Below, piece after piece: positions 1-7,120 of a stretch of 64,000 bases of DNA (position 1 is the stretch's first letter; each line of letters starts with the position of its first letter). Position numbers and translations under genes: made by a program. Under the pieces are notes generated by a model, which had not been told where the DNA came from, did not search any database, and saw only the letters and a program-made list of their open reading frames with translations. The DNA is taken from positions 1 to 64,000 of the forward strand of contig NZ_JBDSPJ010000014.1 in NCBI RefSeq assembly GCF_039912695.1, read 5' to 3'. This DNA comes from Pseudolysinimonas_A sp039912695 (GTDB lineage: Bacteria > Actinomycetota > Actinomycetes > Actinomycetales > Microbacteriaceae).

Positions 1-827
1 TGCACGCCGACGGCCAGGTTCCGCTCCAGCAGCTCAAGGCACGCCTCGATCAGCCGCTTCTCCTCGAACGGGTCGCCCACCTGCACGTTGGGCCGCTTGG
101 CCGACTCCCGCTCCTGGTCGGCCGAGAAGCCGGAGCTGGCCAGGACGCTGACCCCGCCGATCCCGTCACGGCCGGTGGTCGAGCCGAGGAGGACCGCCAG
201 GTTCCCCTCGCCGCTGGCCCGGGCCAGGACCAGCCGCTCGACCGGCATCAGGCCGAGGGCCAGCACGTTGACGAGGGGGTTGCCGGCATAGCAGGGATCG
301 ACCACCAGCTCACCCCCGACGGTGGGGACGCCGACGGCGTTGCCGTAGCCGCTGATCCCGGCCACCACGCCTTCGGCGATCCACCGGCTCCGAGGGTCCT
401 CGAGCGGACCGAAGCGGAGCGGGTCCATCACGGCGATGGGGCGGGCGCCCATGGAGAAGATGTCGCGCAGGATCCCGCCGACGCCGGTGGCGGCCCCCTG
501 GTAGGGCTCGATGGCGCTCGGGTGGTTGTGCGACTCGATGCGCACGGCCAGCGCCACCCCGTTGCCGCAGTCGACCACGCCGGCGCCCTCCCCCGGACCC
601 ACCAGCACGTGCGGCGCCTCGGTCGGGAGGCGGCCAAGGTGGATCGACGACGACTTGTAGGAGCAGTGCTCACTCCACATCACCGAGTACATGGCGAGTT
701 CACCCGAGGTGGGACGACGGCCCAGGATGTCGCGGATCTTCGCGTACTCGTCGGTCTTCAATCCGAGTGCCGCGTACGGCTGCTCTCGCTCGGGAGTGGC
801 GGCAGCGTTCTCAACCGAGTCGATCAT
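1..827 (-). CDS. purL: PurL, phosphoribosylformylglycinamidine synthase subunit II (partial, probably chimeric)
   Basis: The 5' part of purL, running off the left edge after about 275 codons. PurL is the large, ATP-using subunit of FGAM synthase and works with PurQ and PurS, both encoded upstream on the same strand. The N-terminal PurL motif MWSEHCSYKS and the catalytic-region motif ESHNHPS are visible. The start ATG has a TAGAAT box 7 nt upstream and no Shine-Dalgarno sequence. Residues 1 to about 55 match a Microbacteriaceae-type PurL (RRPTSGELAMYSVMWSEHC). After CSYKSS the protein reads IHLGRLPTEAPHVLVGPG and MDPLRFGPLEDPRSRW. From memory this is closer to Acidimicrobiia-like PurL than to the Microbacteriaceae form. 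Leu and Arg codons also shift toward CTG and CGG. PurL identity is secure; continuity of the sequence is doubtful. Confidence 0.93.
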   Translation of the reverse strand, partial: MIDSVENAAATPEREQPYAALGLKTDEYAKIRDILGRRPTSGELAMYSVMWSEHCSYKSSSIHLGRLPTEAPHVLVGPGEGAGVVDCGNGVALAVRIESHNHPSAIEPYQGAATGVGGILRDIFSMGARPIAVMDPLRFGPLEDPRSRWIAEGVVAGISGYGNAVGVPTVGGELVVDPCYAGNPLVNVLALGLMPVERLVLARASGEGNLAVLLGSTTGRDGIGGVSVLASSGFSADQERESAKRPNVQVGDPFEEKRLIEACLELLERNLAVGV

Positions 828-834
828 CGCTCCG

Positions 835-840
835 ATTCTA
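835..840 (-). promoter_or_regulatory. -10 box of purL (TAGAAT)
   Basis: TAGAAT ends 7 nt before the purL ATG with no ribosome binding site between them, which fits a leaderless transcript starting at the start codon. It lies in the 37-nt gap after the DUF2254 gene, so purL can be transcribed independently. Confidence 0.55.
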
Positions 841-864
841 CCGACGGCTCGTCGCGGGCTCGTG

Positions 865-2238
865 TCAGTCCCAGCGGCCGGCGGCCGCGGCGTCGACCGC
901 TGCTGACATCGCGGAGAACCGACTCCGCTCGACCTCGTCGTAATCCACCCCGGCGACGCTGTCATCTAGTCGTGCGCGTTGAGCAATGACCGCCTCCCGG
1001 TCGGGATCCCGGAGGGCGCGGTAGGCAACCTCGCGCAGCAGCTGGTAGAGCCGGGTGACCACATCGGGGTCGCCGCGTCCGTAACGTCGCACCTGACCCA
1101 CGCCGAGCTCGAGCAGCGCCGCGAACTCGTGGGTGCGCACGATGACCCGGGCGACGTTATCGGCGCCGGTGAGCACGGGAGCCTGCTCGGGGAGGCGAGC
1201 CAGATCGCAGAGCACCGCGGCCGTGTGCCCGAGGGCATGCACGGCCGTCGTCGGATCGTTAACGCCCGGTGAGACGCCACGCAGGGCGATGTCGGCGAGT
1301 TGACGCAAGCCGAATCCGATGTCTTGCGTGGGAGTGCGTTCGTATCCGATAGAGAAGGCGCGCCCGATTTCGGCGGCGATCGTTGCCTCGTCAGGGATCT
1401 GACGGGCGTCGTCCCTCGGCCACCAGAAGGCCACCGGGGTCCCTTCGACGAGGTTCGCTCCGATCGCACGCGCCTCTTCGATCACGAGGTCGTGCCGGAC
1501 AGCGACCGAGACCAAGCGCTCTCGATCGGATGCGGTGAGGAACCCGGAGCGCGGAGCTGGAACGGGAGCAGCGCGGTCGGAGCGTTCGGGCACCGCCATT
1601 GCGATCTGAGCGTCGCGATTCGTCTCATCGGTGCTCGCGACCAGGGCAATCGTCGCGTCGGTCTCTTCGTGAACGTCGCGCAGCACGGTTTCGATGCGAA
1701 TCTGCCGAGCCAGGTGCGCGAGGAAAAGCACGAGCATCACGACGCTGGTCAGCGTCAGCACGAAGGCGAGAGTGATCGCGATGCGCGGAACCGCGGCGGG
1801 GTCATCGCCGGCGTTCCTCACGGTTCGCAGCACCGTGAGCGAGAAGGCGAAGGTCCCCAGAAACACGGCGAGAGTGCGATGCACGACGGGATCGCGCGCG
1901 AACATCCGAAGCACGCGCGGGGATGCCTGGCTGCTCGCGAGCTGCAGGGCAACCACGGTGAGTGAGAAGGTGAGCGTCGTGGCCGCGATCAACGAGCCGG
2001 CGACTGCCGAGAGCACAGCACGTGCGGCCTCGGGCCCGCCGGAGAATAGCGCTGCGCCCCACGGCGCCACCAGGCCCGCGTCGGCGCGGTCGTCGATTAG
2101 GGGAATCAGGATGCCGAGAATGACGGCAACGATGACGGCGGCAACCGGGAGAGGCCACAGTCGTTCCGCGACGCTCTCGCGGAGCGAGGCGAATTTCAGG
2201 CGGTCTCGGCGAGCACGGCGATCAGGTCTCGGCGACAT
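865..2238 (-). CDS. DUF2254 family predicted membrane protein
   Basis: A 457-residue integral membrane protein. The N-terminal half has four hydrophobic segments (about residues 30-55, 75-105, 125-145 and 160-185), with AAATTLTFSLTVVALQLASSQASPR-type sequence between segments 2 and 3, a hallmark of DUF2254. The C-terminal half is soluble and includes GFGLRQLADIALRGVSPGVN and NDPTTAVHAL, also typical of the family. The molecular function of DUF2254 is not established. It sits between the DHFR-like gene and purL on the same strand but has its own TACGAT box 6 nt before the ATG. It is therefore probably not a purine gene. Confidence 0.85.
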   Translation of the reverse strand: MSPRPDRRARRDRLKFASLRESVAERLWPLPVAAVIVAVILGILIPLIDDRADAGLVAPWGAALFSGGPEAARAVLSAVAGSLIAATTLTFSLTVVALQLASSQASPRVLRMFARDPVVHRTLAVFLGTFAFSLTVLRTVRNAGDDPAAVPRIAITLAFVLTLTSVVMLVLFLAHLARQIRIETVLRDVHEETDATIALVASTDETNRDAQIAMAVPERSDRAAPVPAPRSGFLTASDRERLVSVAVRHDLVIEEARAIGANLVEGTPVAFWWPRDDARQIPDEATIAAEIGRAFSIGYERTPTQDIGFGLRQLADIALRGVSPGVNDPTTAVHALGHTAAVLCDLARLPEQAPVLTGADNVARVIVRTHEFAALLELGVGQVRRYGRGDPDVVTRLYQLLREVAYRALRDPDREAVIAQRARLDDSVAGVDYDEVERSRFSAMSAAVDAAAAGRWD

Positions 2239-2244
2239 CCGGTC

Positions 2245-2250
2245 ATCGTA
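2245..2250 (-). promoter_or_regulatory. -10 box of the DUF2254 gene (TACGAT)
   Basis: TACGAT lies exactly 6 nt before the ATG on the minus strand. There is no Shine-Dalgarno sequence, consistent with leaderless expression. Confidence 0.5.
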
Positions 2251-2279
2251 GACCGTGCTGCCTTACGCGCGGGTGCCGC

Positions 2280-2882
2280 TCAGTCCGACATCGAGCCGTA
2301 GGCGGGGTTGCCCGCGCGACGGTAGCTCTGCAGAACGCTCCCACCCGAGAATCCCCGGGGATCGCCCAGGAGCTCGAAGGCCGCAGGAAGCGTTCCGTCG
2401 CGGAACACTCGCTTTCCCGACCCCAGCACGACCGGGTAGACGAAGAGGTCGATCTGGTCGACGAGGTCGTGCCCGAGGAGGGCGGTCAGCAACTCGCCAC
2501 TGCCCCACACCCGGGTTTCACCGTGGGCTGCCTTCAGTTCGGCGACCGCGCGCGGAACGTCGCGCAGGACAGTCGTCCCGCTCCAGGTGGGGTCGTTCAG
2601 GGTGCGAGACGCCACGTACTTCGGGATGCGGTTGAAGTGGTCACCGATCGCGTCCCGCGCTTGGGGCCAGTGATTCACCCAGATGTCGTAGGTCTTGCGG
2701 CCGATCAGAAGAGCATCCATCGCGAGAATCGACTCGAGAATGATGGCGCCTGACCCGTCGTTAGCGAACGGCGCCTGCCAACCGCTCTGAGTAAAGCCAC
2801 CCTCGGTGTCTTCGCCTGGGCCACCGGGACCCTGCATCACCCCGTCGAGTGTCGAAAACATGGTGACGAAGAGCTTGCCCAT
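2280..2882 (-). CDS. Dihydrofolate reductase family protein (RibD C-terminal domain)
   Basis: A 200-residue cytoplasmic protein of the RibD C-terminal/DHFR-like fold. The N-terminus (VTMFSTLDGVMQGPG), the central ALLIGRKTYD and VASRTL segments and the VRGSGEL-type region (VWGSGELLTALL) are typical of small NADPH-dependent reductases grouped as 'dihydrofolate reductase family'. It lacks the deaminase half of RibD, so it is not a riboflavin enzyme by itself. Its substrate is unknown. It follows purQ by 9 nt; a TAAGTT box overlapping the purQ stop suggests its own leaderless transcript as well as read-through. Confidence 0.85.
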   Translation of the reverse strand: MGKLFVTMFSTLDGVMQGPGGPGEDTEGGFTQSGWQAPFANDGSGAIILESILAMDALLIGRKTYDIWVNHWPQARDAIGDHFNRIPKYVASRTLNDPTWSGTTVLRDVPRAVAELKAAHGETRVWGSGELLTALLGHDLVDQIDLFVYPVVLGSGKRVFRDGTLPAAFELLGDPRGFSGGSVLQSYRRAGNPAYGSMSD

Positions 2883-2888
2883 GGCCGA

Positions 2889-2894
2889 AACTTA
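2889..2894 (-). promoter_or_regulatory. -10 box of the DHFR-like gene (TAAGTT)
   Basis: The box overlaps the purQ TAA stop and lies 6 nt before the ATG, so a leaderless internal promoter may begin at the end of purQ. Confidence 0.4.
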
Positions 2895-3590
2895 CGCGCG
2901 AGCCAATGCGTGCTGCAAGACGCTGGTGAAGAAAGTGAGGCCGTCCACTCCCGACCGCATCGCCGACGGGGTGTCGGGTCCGAATCCCGGTTCCGATGCG
3001 TGCTCGGGATGCGGCATCAGGCCGACGACGTTGCCGGCCTCGTTGCGCAGGCCGGCGATGTCGTCGAGCGAACCGTTGGGATTGAGGCCCAGGTACCGGA
3101 AGGCGACCAGTCCGTCACCCTCGAGACGCTTGAGGGTCTCGGCATCCGCGATGAACCCGCCCTCACCGTTCTTCAGGGGGACGGTGATCTCTTGACCTTC
3201 GGTGAATCCCGACGTCCAGGCGGTGGAGGTGCTCTCGACACGCAGCTTCTGGTCGCGGCAGACGAAGTCCCCGTGGTCGTTGCGGATCAGGCCGCCGGGC
3301 AGCAGGTGCGCCTCCACCAGGATCTGGAACCCGTTGCAGATTCCGAGCACCGGCATCCCGGAGTTCGCCGCCGCGACTACTTCGCTCATGATCGGCGACC
3401 GGGCGGCGATCGCACCACACCGCAGGTAGTCGCCGTACGAAAAGCCGCCGGGCAGGACGATCGCATCCACACCCTTCAGGTCGTGGTCGCCGTGCCACAG
3501 GGCGACCGGCTCGGCCCCCGCGAGGCGTGCCGCGCGGAGGGCATCCCGATCGTCCAGCGATCCCGGGAAGGTGACGACACCAATCTTCAC
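2892..3590 (-). CDS. purQ: PurQ, FGAM synthase glutaminase subunit
   Basis: A class I glutamine amidotransferase of 232 residues that supplies ammonia to PurL in the fourth step of de novo purine synthesis. Visible: the N-terminal VVTFPGSLDDRDA, GGFSYGDYLRCGA, the nucleophile cysteine in LGICNGFQIL and the catalytic His-Glu in MPHPEHA near the C-terminus. Length is normal for stand-alone PurQ of Gram-positives. It overlaps purS by 4 nt (ATGA), so the two are translationally coupled and make the small subunits of the PurLQS complex. Confidence 0.97.
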   Translation of the reverse strand: MKIGVVTFPGSLDDRDALRAARLAGAEPVALWHGDHDLKGVDAIVLPGGFSYGDYLRCGAIAARSPIMSEVVAAANSGMPVLGICNGFQILVEAHLLPGGLIRNDHGDFVCRDQKLRVESTSTAWTSGFTEGQEITVPLKNGEGGFIADAETLKRLEGDGLVAFRYLGLNPNGSLDDIAGLRNEAGNVVGLMPHPEHASEPGFGPDTPSAMRSGVDGLTFFTSVLQHALARA

Positions 3591-3847
3591 GCGGGAGTTT
3601 CCTCGAAGACGTAGACCTTGACGACGTTCTCGATGACGGAGTTGCTCAGCATCTCGTCCGCAAGCTGGTGAGCCTGAGCGAGTACGGCATCCGTGACGTC
3701 ACCCTCGACCGTCAACTCGAAGCGCTTGCCGATGCGCACGTCGGTGAACGGGCTACCGCCCTCGCGACGGAGCGCTCCGGCGACGGCCTTACCGGCCGGG
3801 TCGAGAAGCTCCGCCTTGGGCATGACCTCGACGACGATCGTGGGCAC
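3587..3847 (-). CDS. purS: PurS, FGAM synthase small subunit
   Basis: An 86-residue PurS, the dimeric bridging subunit of PurL and PurQ. The sequence shows the family pattern: VVEVMPKAELLDPAGKAV, then TDVRIGKRFEL and a final ENVVKVYVFEE strand. The GTG start is preceded by a clear GGAGGG Shine-Dalgarno sequence, unlike the leaderless genes nearby. It is the first gene of the purSQ unit. Confidence 0.96.
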   Translation of the reverse strand: MPTIVVEVMPKAELLDPAGKAVAGALRREGGSPFTDVRIGKRFELTVEGDVTDAVLAQAHQLADEMLSNSVIENVVKVYVFEETPA

Positions 3848-3885
3848 GGCATTCCCTCCAGAAGGGGTGGGTGGATGCCCTCAGC

Positions 3886-4455
3886 TTACGGTGACGCGAG
3901 GATGCGGTCGGCGCGGGATGCCGTGGCGGCGATGAGTCGCGCGTTCGGTTCGTCGACGCGTTTGACCCAGGCTTCGGCGGCGGCCGGCGTCTTGCCGAAC
4001 GCGATGTGGCGGGCAATCAGCCGCGCTCGCCGCACGGAGTCGTCAAGGGTGAGAAACACGACCTCGTCGAGCAACGGGCGCACCTGCTCCCAGCCGCCGT
4101 GATCGAGCAGCAGGTAGTTGCCTTCGACGATCACGAGCTGGATGTCGGAGCCGATCGTGATCGCGCCCGGCACCGGCTCTTCAGTGTCACGGTTGAATCC
4201 TGGTGCGGAAACCGGCTGATGCGCGCGCAGGACTTGGAGCGTTGCGACGAATGAGTCGACATCGAAGGTGTCAGACGCGCCCATCCGATCGCGACGACTG
4301 AGGCGGGTGAGCTCGGCCTGCGGCAGGTGAAAGCCGTCCATCGCCAGCACGGCGGCGCGAATGCCGGACGCTTTCCGCCGCTGCAATTCTGCTGCGGCGT
4401 AGGTGCTCTTGCCTGACCCCGGCGCCCCGGTGACTCCGATCAGGCGACGATTCAC
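3886..4455 (-). CDS. P-loop nucleoside/nucleotide kinase-like protein
   Basis: A 189-residue kinase of the uridine kinase/phosphoribulokinase type. Walker A is GAPGSGKST (residues about 11-19), followed by AVLAMDGFHLP, where Asp is the likely catalytic base. APGFNRDTEEP and VIVEGNYLLLD are typical of the pantothenate kinase/uridine kinase superfamily. The substrate (nucleoside, fructose or another small metabolite) cannot be read from the sequence. The GTG start overlaps the stop of the upstream SGNH hydrolase by 4 nt (GTGA), so the two are co-translated. Confidence 0.85.
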   Translation of the reverse strand: MNRRLIGVTGAPGSGKSTYAAAELQRRKASGIRAAVLAMDGFHLPQAELTRLSRRDRMGASDTFDVDSFVATLQVLRAHQPVSAPGFNRDTEEPVPGAITIGSDIQLVIVEGNYLLLDHGGWEQVRPLLDEVVFLTLDDSVRRARLIARHIAFGKTPAAAEAWVKRVDEPNARLIAATASRADRILASP

Positions 4456-5111
4456 AACGCGAGGGCGCGGGCGATCGCGGCGGACATCCCGGCGTAGCCG
4501 TCACCATCGGGGTGGAAGCCGTCGGAGGCGACCGATTTGCCATCGAAGCCGGGCGCGAAGCGGGCGCCGTGTTCGTCGGCGACGCGTTCGGCAACCGCGG
4601 CAAGGTCGGCGGCGTGCGAGGCCAATGCCATCCGGAGCGGTTGAGGGAGCACCGCGAAGTCGGCGAACGCGGGAGGGCCGACGACGACAACCTGACCTTC
4701 GGGGCTGACCGCCTGGAGCCGGTCGACGAGAGCGCCGAGGTCGCGGGCGTAGGCCGCACCCGACCGCAGTTTGAGAGCGTCATTCCAGCCGACCAAGATC
4801 ACCGCGACGTCAGCCGGCCCACCCGCCGCGTCGTCGGCGAAGTCGCGCAACACGTCAGCCGAGGTGGCACCGTTGCGCCCGACAGCCCGCCAGCGCGCAC
4901 CCAGAAGCTTTCCGAGGCGACCGGGGATGGCATCCTCGACCGTCTCGGCACCGGTGCCCACAGCGGTCGAGTCGCCCACGACGACGAGCCGTAGTTTGCC
5001 CTTGCCGCCGGTGCGGTCCCCGGGCGGTTCCGGAAGCAGGGGCGCGCGGCGCAACCTTGCCGCTTGAACGAACACGACGGGCGCGAGAAGCACGGCGTAC
5101 GCGCGAGTCAT
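4452..5111 (-). CDS. SGNH/GDSL hydrolase with N-terminal membrane segment
   Basis: A 219-residue GDSL-like lipase/esterase. Block I is VVVGDSTAVGTG (Ser nucleophile), block II is GRNGATS, block III is GWND and block V is DGFHPDGDGY (catalytic Asp and His). A hydrophobic N-terminus (AYAVLLAPVVFVQAARL) suggests a signal anchor and action at the cell surface. The substrate is unknown; acyl or acetyl ester removal is the usual role. It heads a two-gene unit with the P-loop kinase. Confidence 0.88.
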   Translation of the reverse strand: MTRAYAVLLAPVVFVQAARLRRAPLLPEPPGDRTGGKGKLRLVVVGDSTAVGTGAETVEDAIPGRLGKLLGARWRAVGRNGATSADVLRDFADDAAGGPADVAVILVGWNDALKLRSGAAYARDLGALVDRLQAVSPEGQVVVVGPPAFADFAVLPQPLRMALASHAADLAAVAERVADEHGARFAPGFDGKSVASDGFHPDGDGYAGMSAAIARALAL

Positions 5112-5193
5112 TCAGACATTCTGCACGCCAACGCGCCTGTGCGTCGTCGCGGGGTTTCCTCGACGTCTCCACCCGTTGTGCGCCCGTTCACTC

Positions 5194-5217
5194 GACGCGC
5201 CTAATTTCGGGCGCGTC
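5194..5217. promoter_or_regulatory. Inverted repeat upstream of the phosphonate operon
   Basis: GACGCGCC and GGCGCGTC form a perfect 8-bp inverted repeat around the AT-rich loop TAATTTCG, 53 nt before phnD. It could be an operator or an RNA hairpin in the 5' leader; the sequence alone does not decide. Confidence 0.4.
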
Positions 5218-5269
5218 CTGATCTTCAGCGCCGAGCCGCCCAGCTCGGCCAACGAAAGGTTTTACCCGC

Positions 5270-6199
5270 ATGAAGAAGTCCCTCCGCCTCGCGAGTATTG
5301 CGGCCTCCGCGCTGCTGATCGCGGGCCTCGCAGCATGTTCCACCCCGGCCGGCGGTAGTTCGCCCGCGGCCGACGAAGGCACCTACGCTTCGGGTGATTC
5401 CGGCACTCTCGTCTTCGGTGTCGTCCCCGACACCGAGTCAACCCAGAACAACTGGCAGCCGCTCGGCGACTACATCTCGATCATCACCGGCAAGAAGGTC
5501 GAATTCTTCGAGGCCGCCGACTACACCGCGCTGATCGAGGCGTCCATCGCCGGCAAGATCGACGTCGCCGCATTCTCGGCGTTCACGTACTACAACGCCA
5601 CCAAGAACGGCGCCAAGATCACGCCCTTCGCCGGTCAGCTGACCGGCGACCTCACCGACCCGGGCTACTTCTCGGTCGCGATGGCCAACCCGAAGTCGGG
5701 CATCAAGACTCTCGCCGACTTTGCCGGTCACAACATCTGCTTCGTGTCGCAGACCTCGACCTCGGGTTACCTCTTCCCGAGCAAGGCGCTGCTCGCTGCC
5801 GGGGTCGACCCGGCCACCGACGTCACCCCGGTCTTTGCGGGCAAGCACGACGCCTCCGAGGCAAAGATCGCTGCAGGCACCGAGTGTGAGGCCGGCTTCG
5901 CCGAAGACGCAGTCGCCGACCCGGCGATCGCGGCTGGTGACGTCATCGAGATCGATCGCCAGCTGGTTCCCGGCGCACCGATTGTCTACTCCAACGCGCT
6001 TCCGAAGTCGGTCATCAACGCCCTCGTCTCGAAGCTGTCGAACACGACCATGGACGACATGATCGCCGCGGGTGTCGTGGTCGCCGATGAGAGTGCCGCC
6101 AAGGAGTGGTTCGCCGGAACCAAGCCGGTCGACGACTCGTACTACGACCAGATCCGTGACCTGTGCAAGTCGCTTCCGAGCGTCGAGGCCTGCCAGTAG
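5270..6199 (+). CDS. phnD: PhnD-type phosphonate/phosphite-binding lipoprotein
   Basis: A 309-residue periplasmic-type binding protein anchored as a lipoprotein. The signal peptide ends in the lipobox GLAAC (Cys about 23), followed by a Gly/Ser-rich tether. LVFGVVPDTES, QPLGDYISIITGKKVEFF, VAAFSAFTYY and CFVSQTSTSGYLFP are typical of the PhnD/PtxB/PhnS family; the Ser-Thr-Ser loop binds the phosphonate oxyanion. It is the first gene of the operon, with AAAGG before the ATG, and delivers substrate to the adjacent PhnC-PhnE transporter. The downstream enzymes point to phosphonates, probably aminoethylphosphonate-type compounds, rather than phosphite. Confidence 0.93.
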   Translation: MKKSLRLASIAASALLIAGLAACSTPAGGSSPAADEGTYASGDSGTLVFGVVPDTESTQNNWQPLGDYISIITGKKVEFFEAADYTALIEASIAGKIDVAAFSAFTYYNATKNGAKITPFAGQLTGDLTDPGYFSVAMANPKSGIKTLADFAGHNICFVSQTSTSGYLFPSKALLAAGVDPATDVTPVFAGKHDASEAKIAAGTECEAGFAEDAVADPAIAAGDVIEIDRQLVPGAPIVYSNALPKSVINALVSKLSNTTMDDMIAAGVVVADESAAKEWFAGTKPVDDSYYDQIRDLCKSLPSVEACQ

Positions 6200-6229
6200 C
6201 CTCCGGGCTCGGCAGATCGGAGAACTGAC

Positions 6230-7120
6230 ATGACCGTCAGCGACATCACCGTTGTGGAAATCACCGACCTCGGGAAGTTCTACCCGGGCGCGGCGGATGC
6301 CGCACTCTCGGGGGTGTCGCTGACGGTTCGTCGGGGGGAAGTGGTCGTCTTGCTGGGGCTCTCCGGCTCCGGCAAGTCGACACTCCTGCGACACATCGAC
6401 GGTCTCGAACTGCCGTCGAGTGGTTCGGTTCGTGCGCTCGGTGAGGAGGTGCCCGCACTTCGAGGCACTGCCCTCCGAGCGCTGCGAGGTCGGATCGGCT
6501 TCATCTTCCAGCAGTTCGAGATCGTCGGCCCGCTCACGGTTCTCGAGAACGTGCTGACCGGGTCGCTGTCGACGCTGCGCGGTCCGCGAATCGGCATCTG
6601 GACTTACCCGAGGGCGTTGCGGCTCAAGGCGCTCGGTCATCTCGATCGCGTCGGGCTCCTCGAGCGTGCTTACCAGCGCGCCGACACCCTGTCTGGTGGC
6701 CAACAGCAACGCGTCGCGATCGCGCGCGCCCTCATGCAGGACCCCGAGATCCTGCTTGCCGATGAGCCGGTCGCCTCGCTCGACCCCGAGTCGAGCAGCC
6801 AGGTGATGTCGCTCATCCGCGAGATCGCCGCTGAGCGGGGTCTCACCGTGGTCTGCAGCCTGCACCAAGTTGAACTCGCGCTCGGCTGGGGCGACCGCAT
6901 CATCGGTCTACGCGCCGGTCAGGTCGTGCTCGACACGACGACTGACGGCCTCACGCGCGACCAAGTCATGGAGATCTATGGCCGGGTCGCGACGACGACG
7001 CGCGAACTGCAGGCCATCGAGCAGGAGCTGTCCGAAGTGCGCGATGCCCTGCTCTCCGAAGAACTGCAGAAGGACGACTTGCAGAAGAAGGATCGCGAAC
7101 GAGACGAGGACGCGCGGTGA
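6230..7120 (+). CDS. phnC: PhnC, phosphonate ABC transporter ATPase
   Basis: A 296-residue ABC ATPase energising phosphonate import. Walker A is GLSGSGKST, the Q-loop lies in FIFQQFEIV, the signature is LSGGQQQR and Walker B is ILLADEPVASLDP, followed by the switch His in CSLHQVELAL. The insertion LTGSLSTLRG...GIWTYPRALR between Q-loop and signature is characteristic of PhnC. The C-terminal ~35 residues form a charged, probably coiled-coil tail rich in Glu, Lys and Arg. It follows phnD by 30 nt and overlaps the permease gene by 4 nt (GTGA). Confidence 0.95.
   Translation: MTVSDITVVEITDLGKFYPGAADAALSGVSLTVRRGEVVVLLGLSGSGKSTLLRHIDGLELPSSGSVRALGEEVPALRGTALRALRGRIGFIFQQFEIVGPLTVLENVLTGSLSTLRGPRIGIWTYPRALRLKALGHLDRVGLLERAYQRADTLSGGQQQRVAIARALMQDPEILLADEPVASLDPESSSQVMSLIREIAAERGLTVVCSLHQVELALGWGDRIIGLRAGQVVLDTTTDGLTRDQVMEIYGRVATTTRELQAIEQELSEVRDALLSEELQKDDLQKKDRERDEDAR

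Noticed and set aside
828..864. Insertion or mobile-element boundary near the purL chimera
   Set aside because: No inverted repeats, transposase fragment or target duplication are visible at or near the junction.
5175..5197. PHO box upstream of phnD
   Set aside because: Only one half-site-like GTTCACTCG was found; the required second direct repeat is not recognisable.
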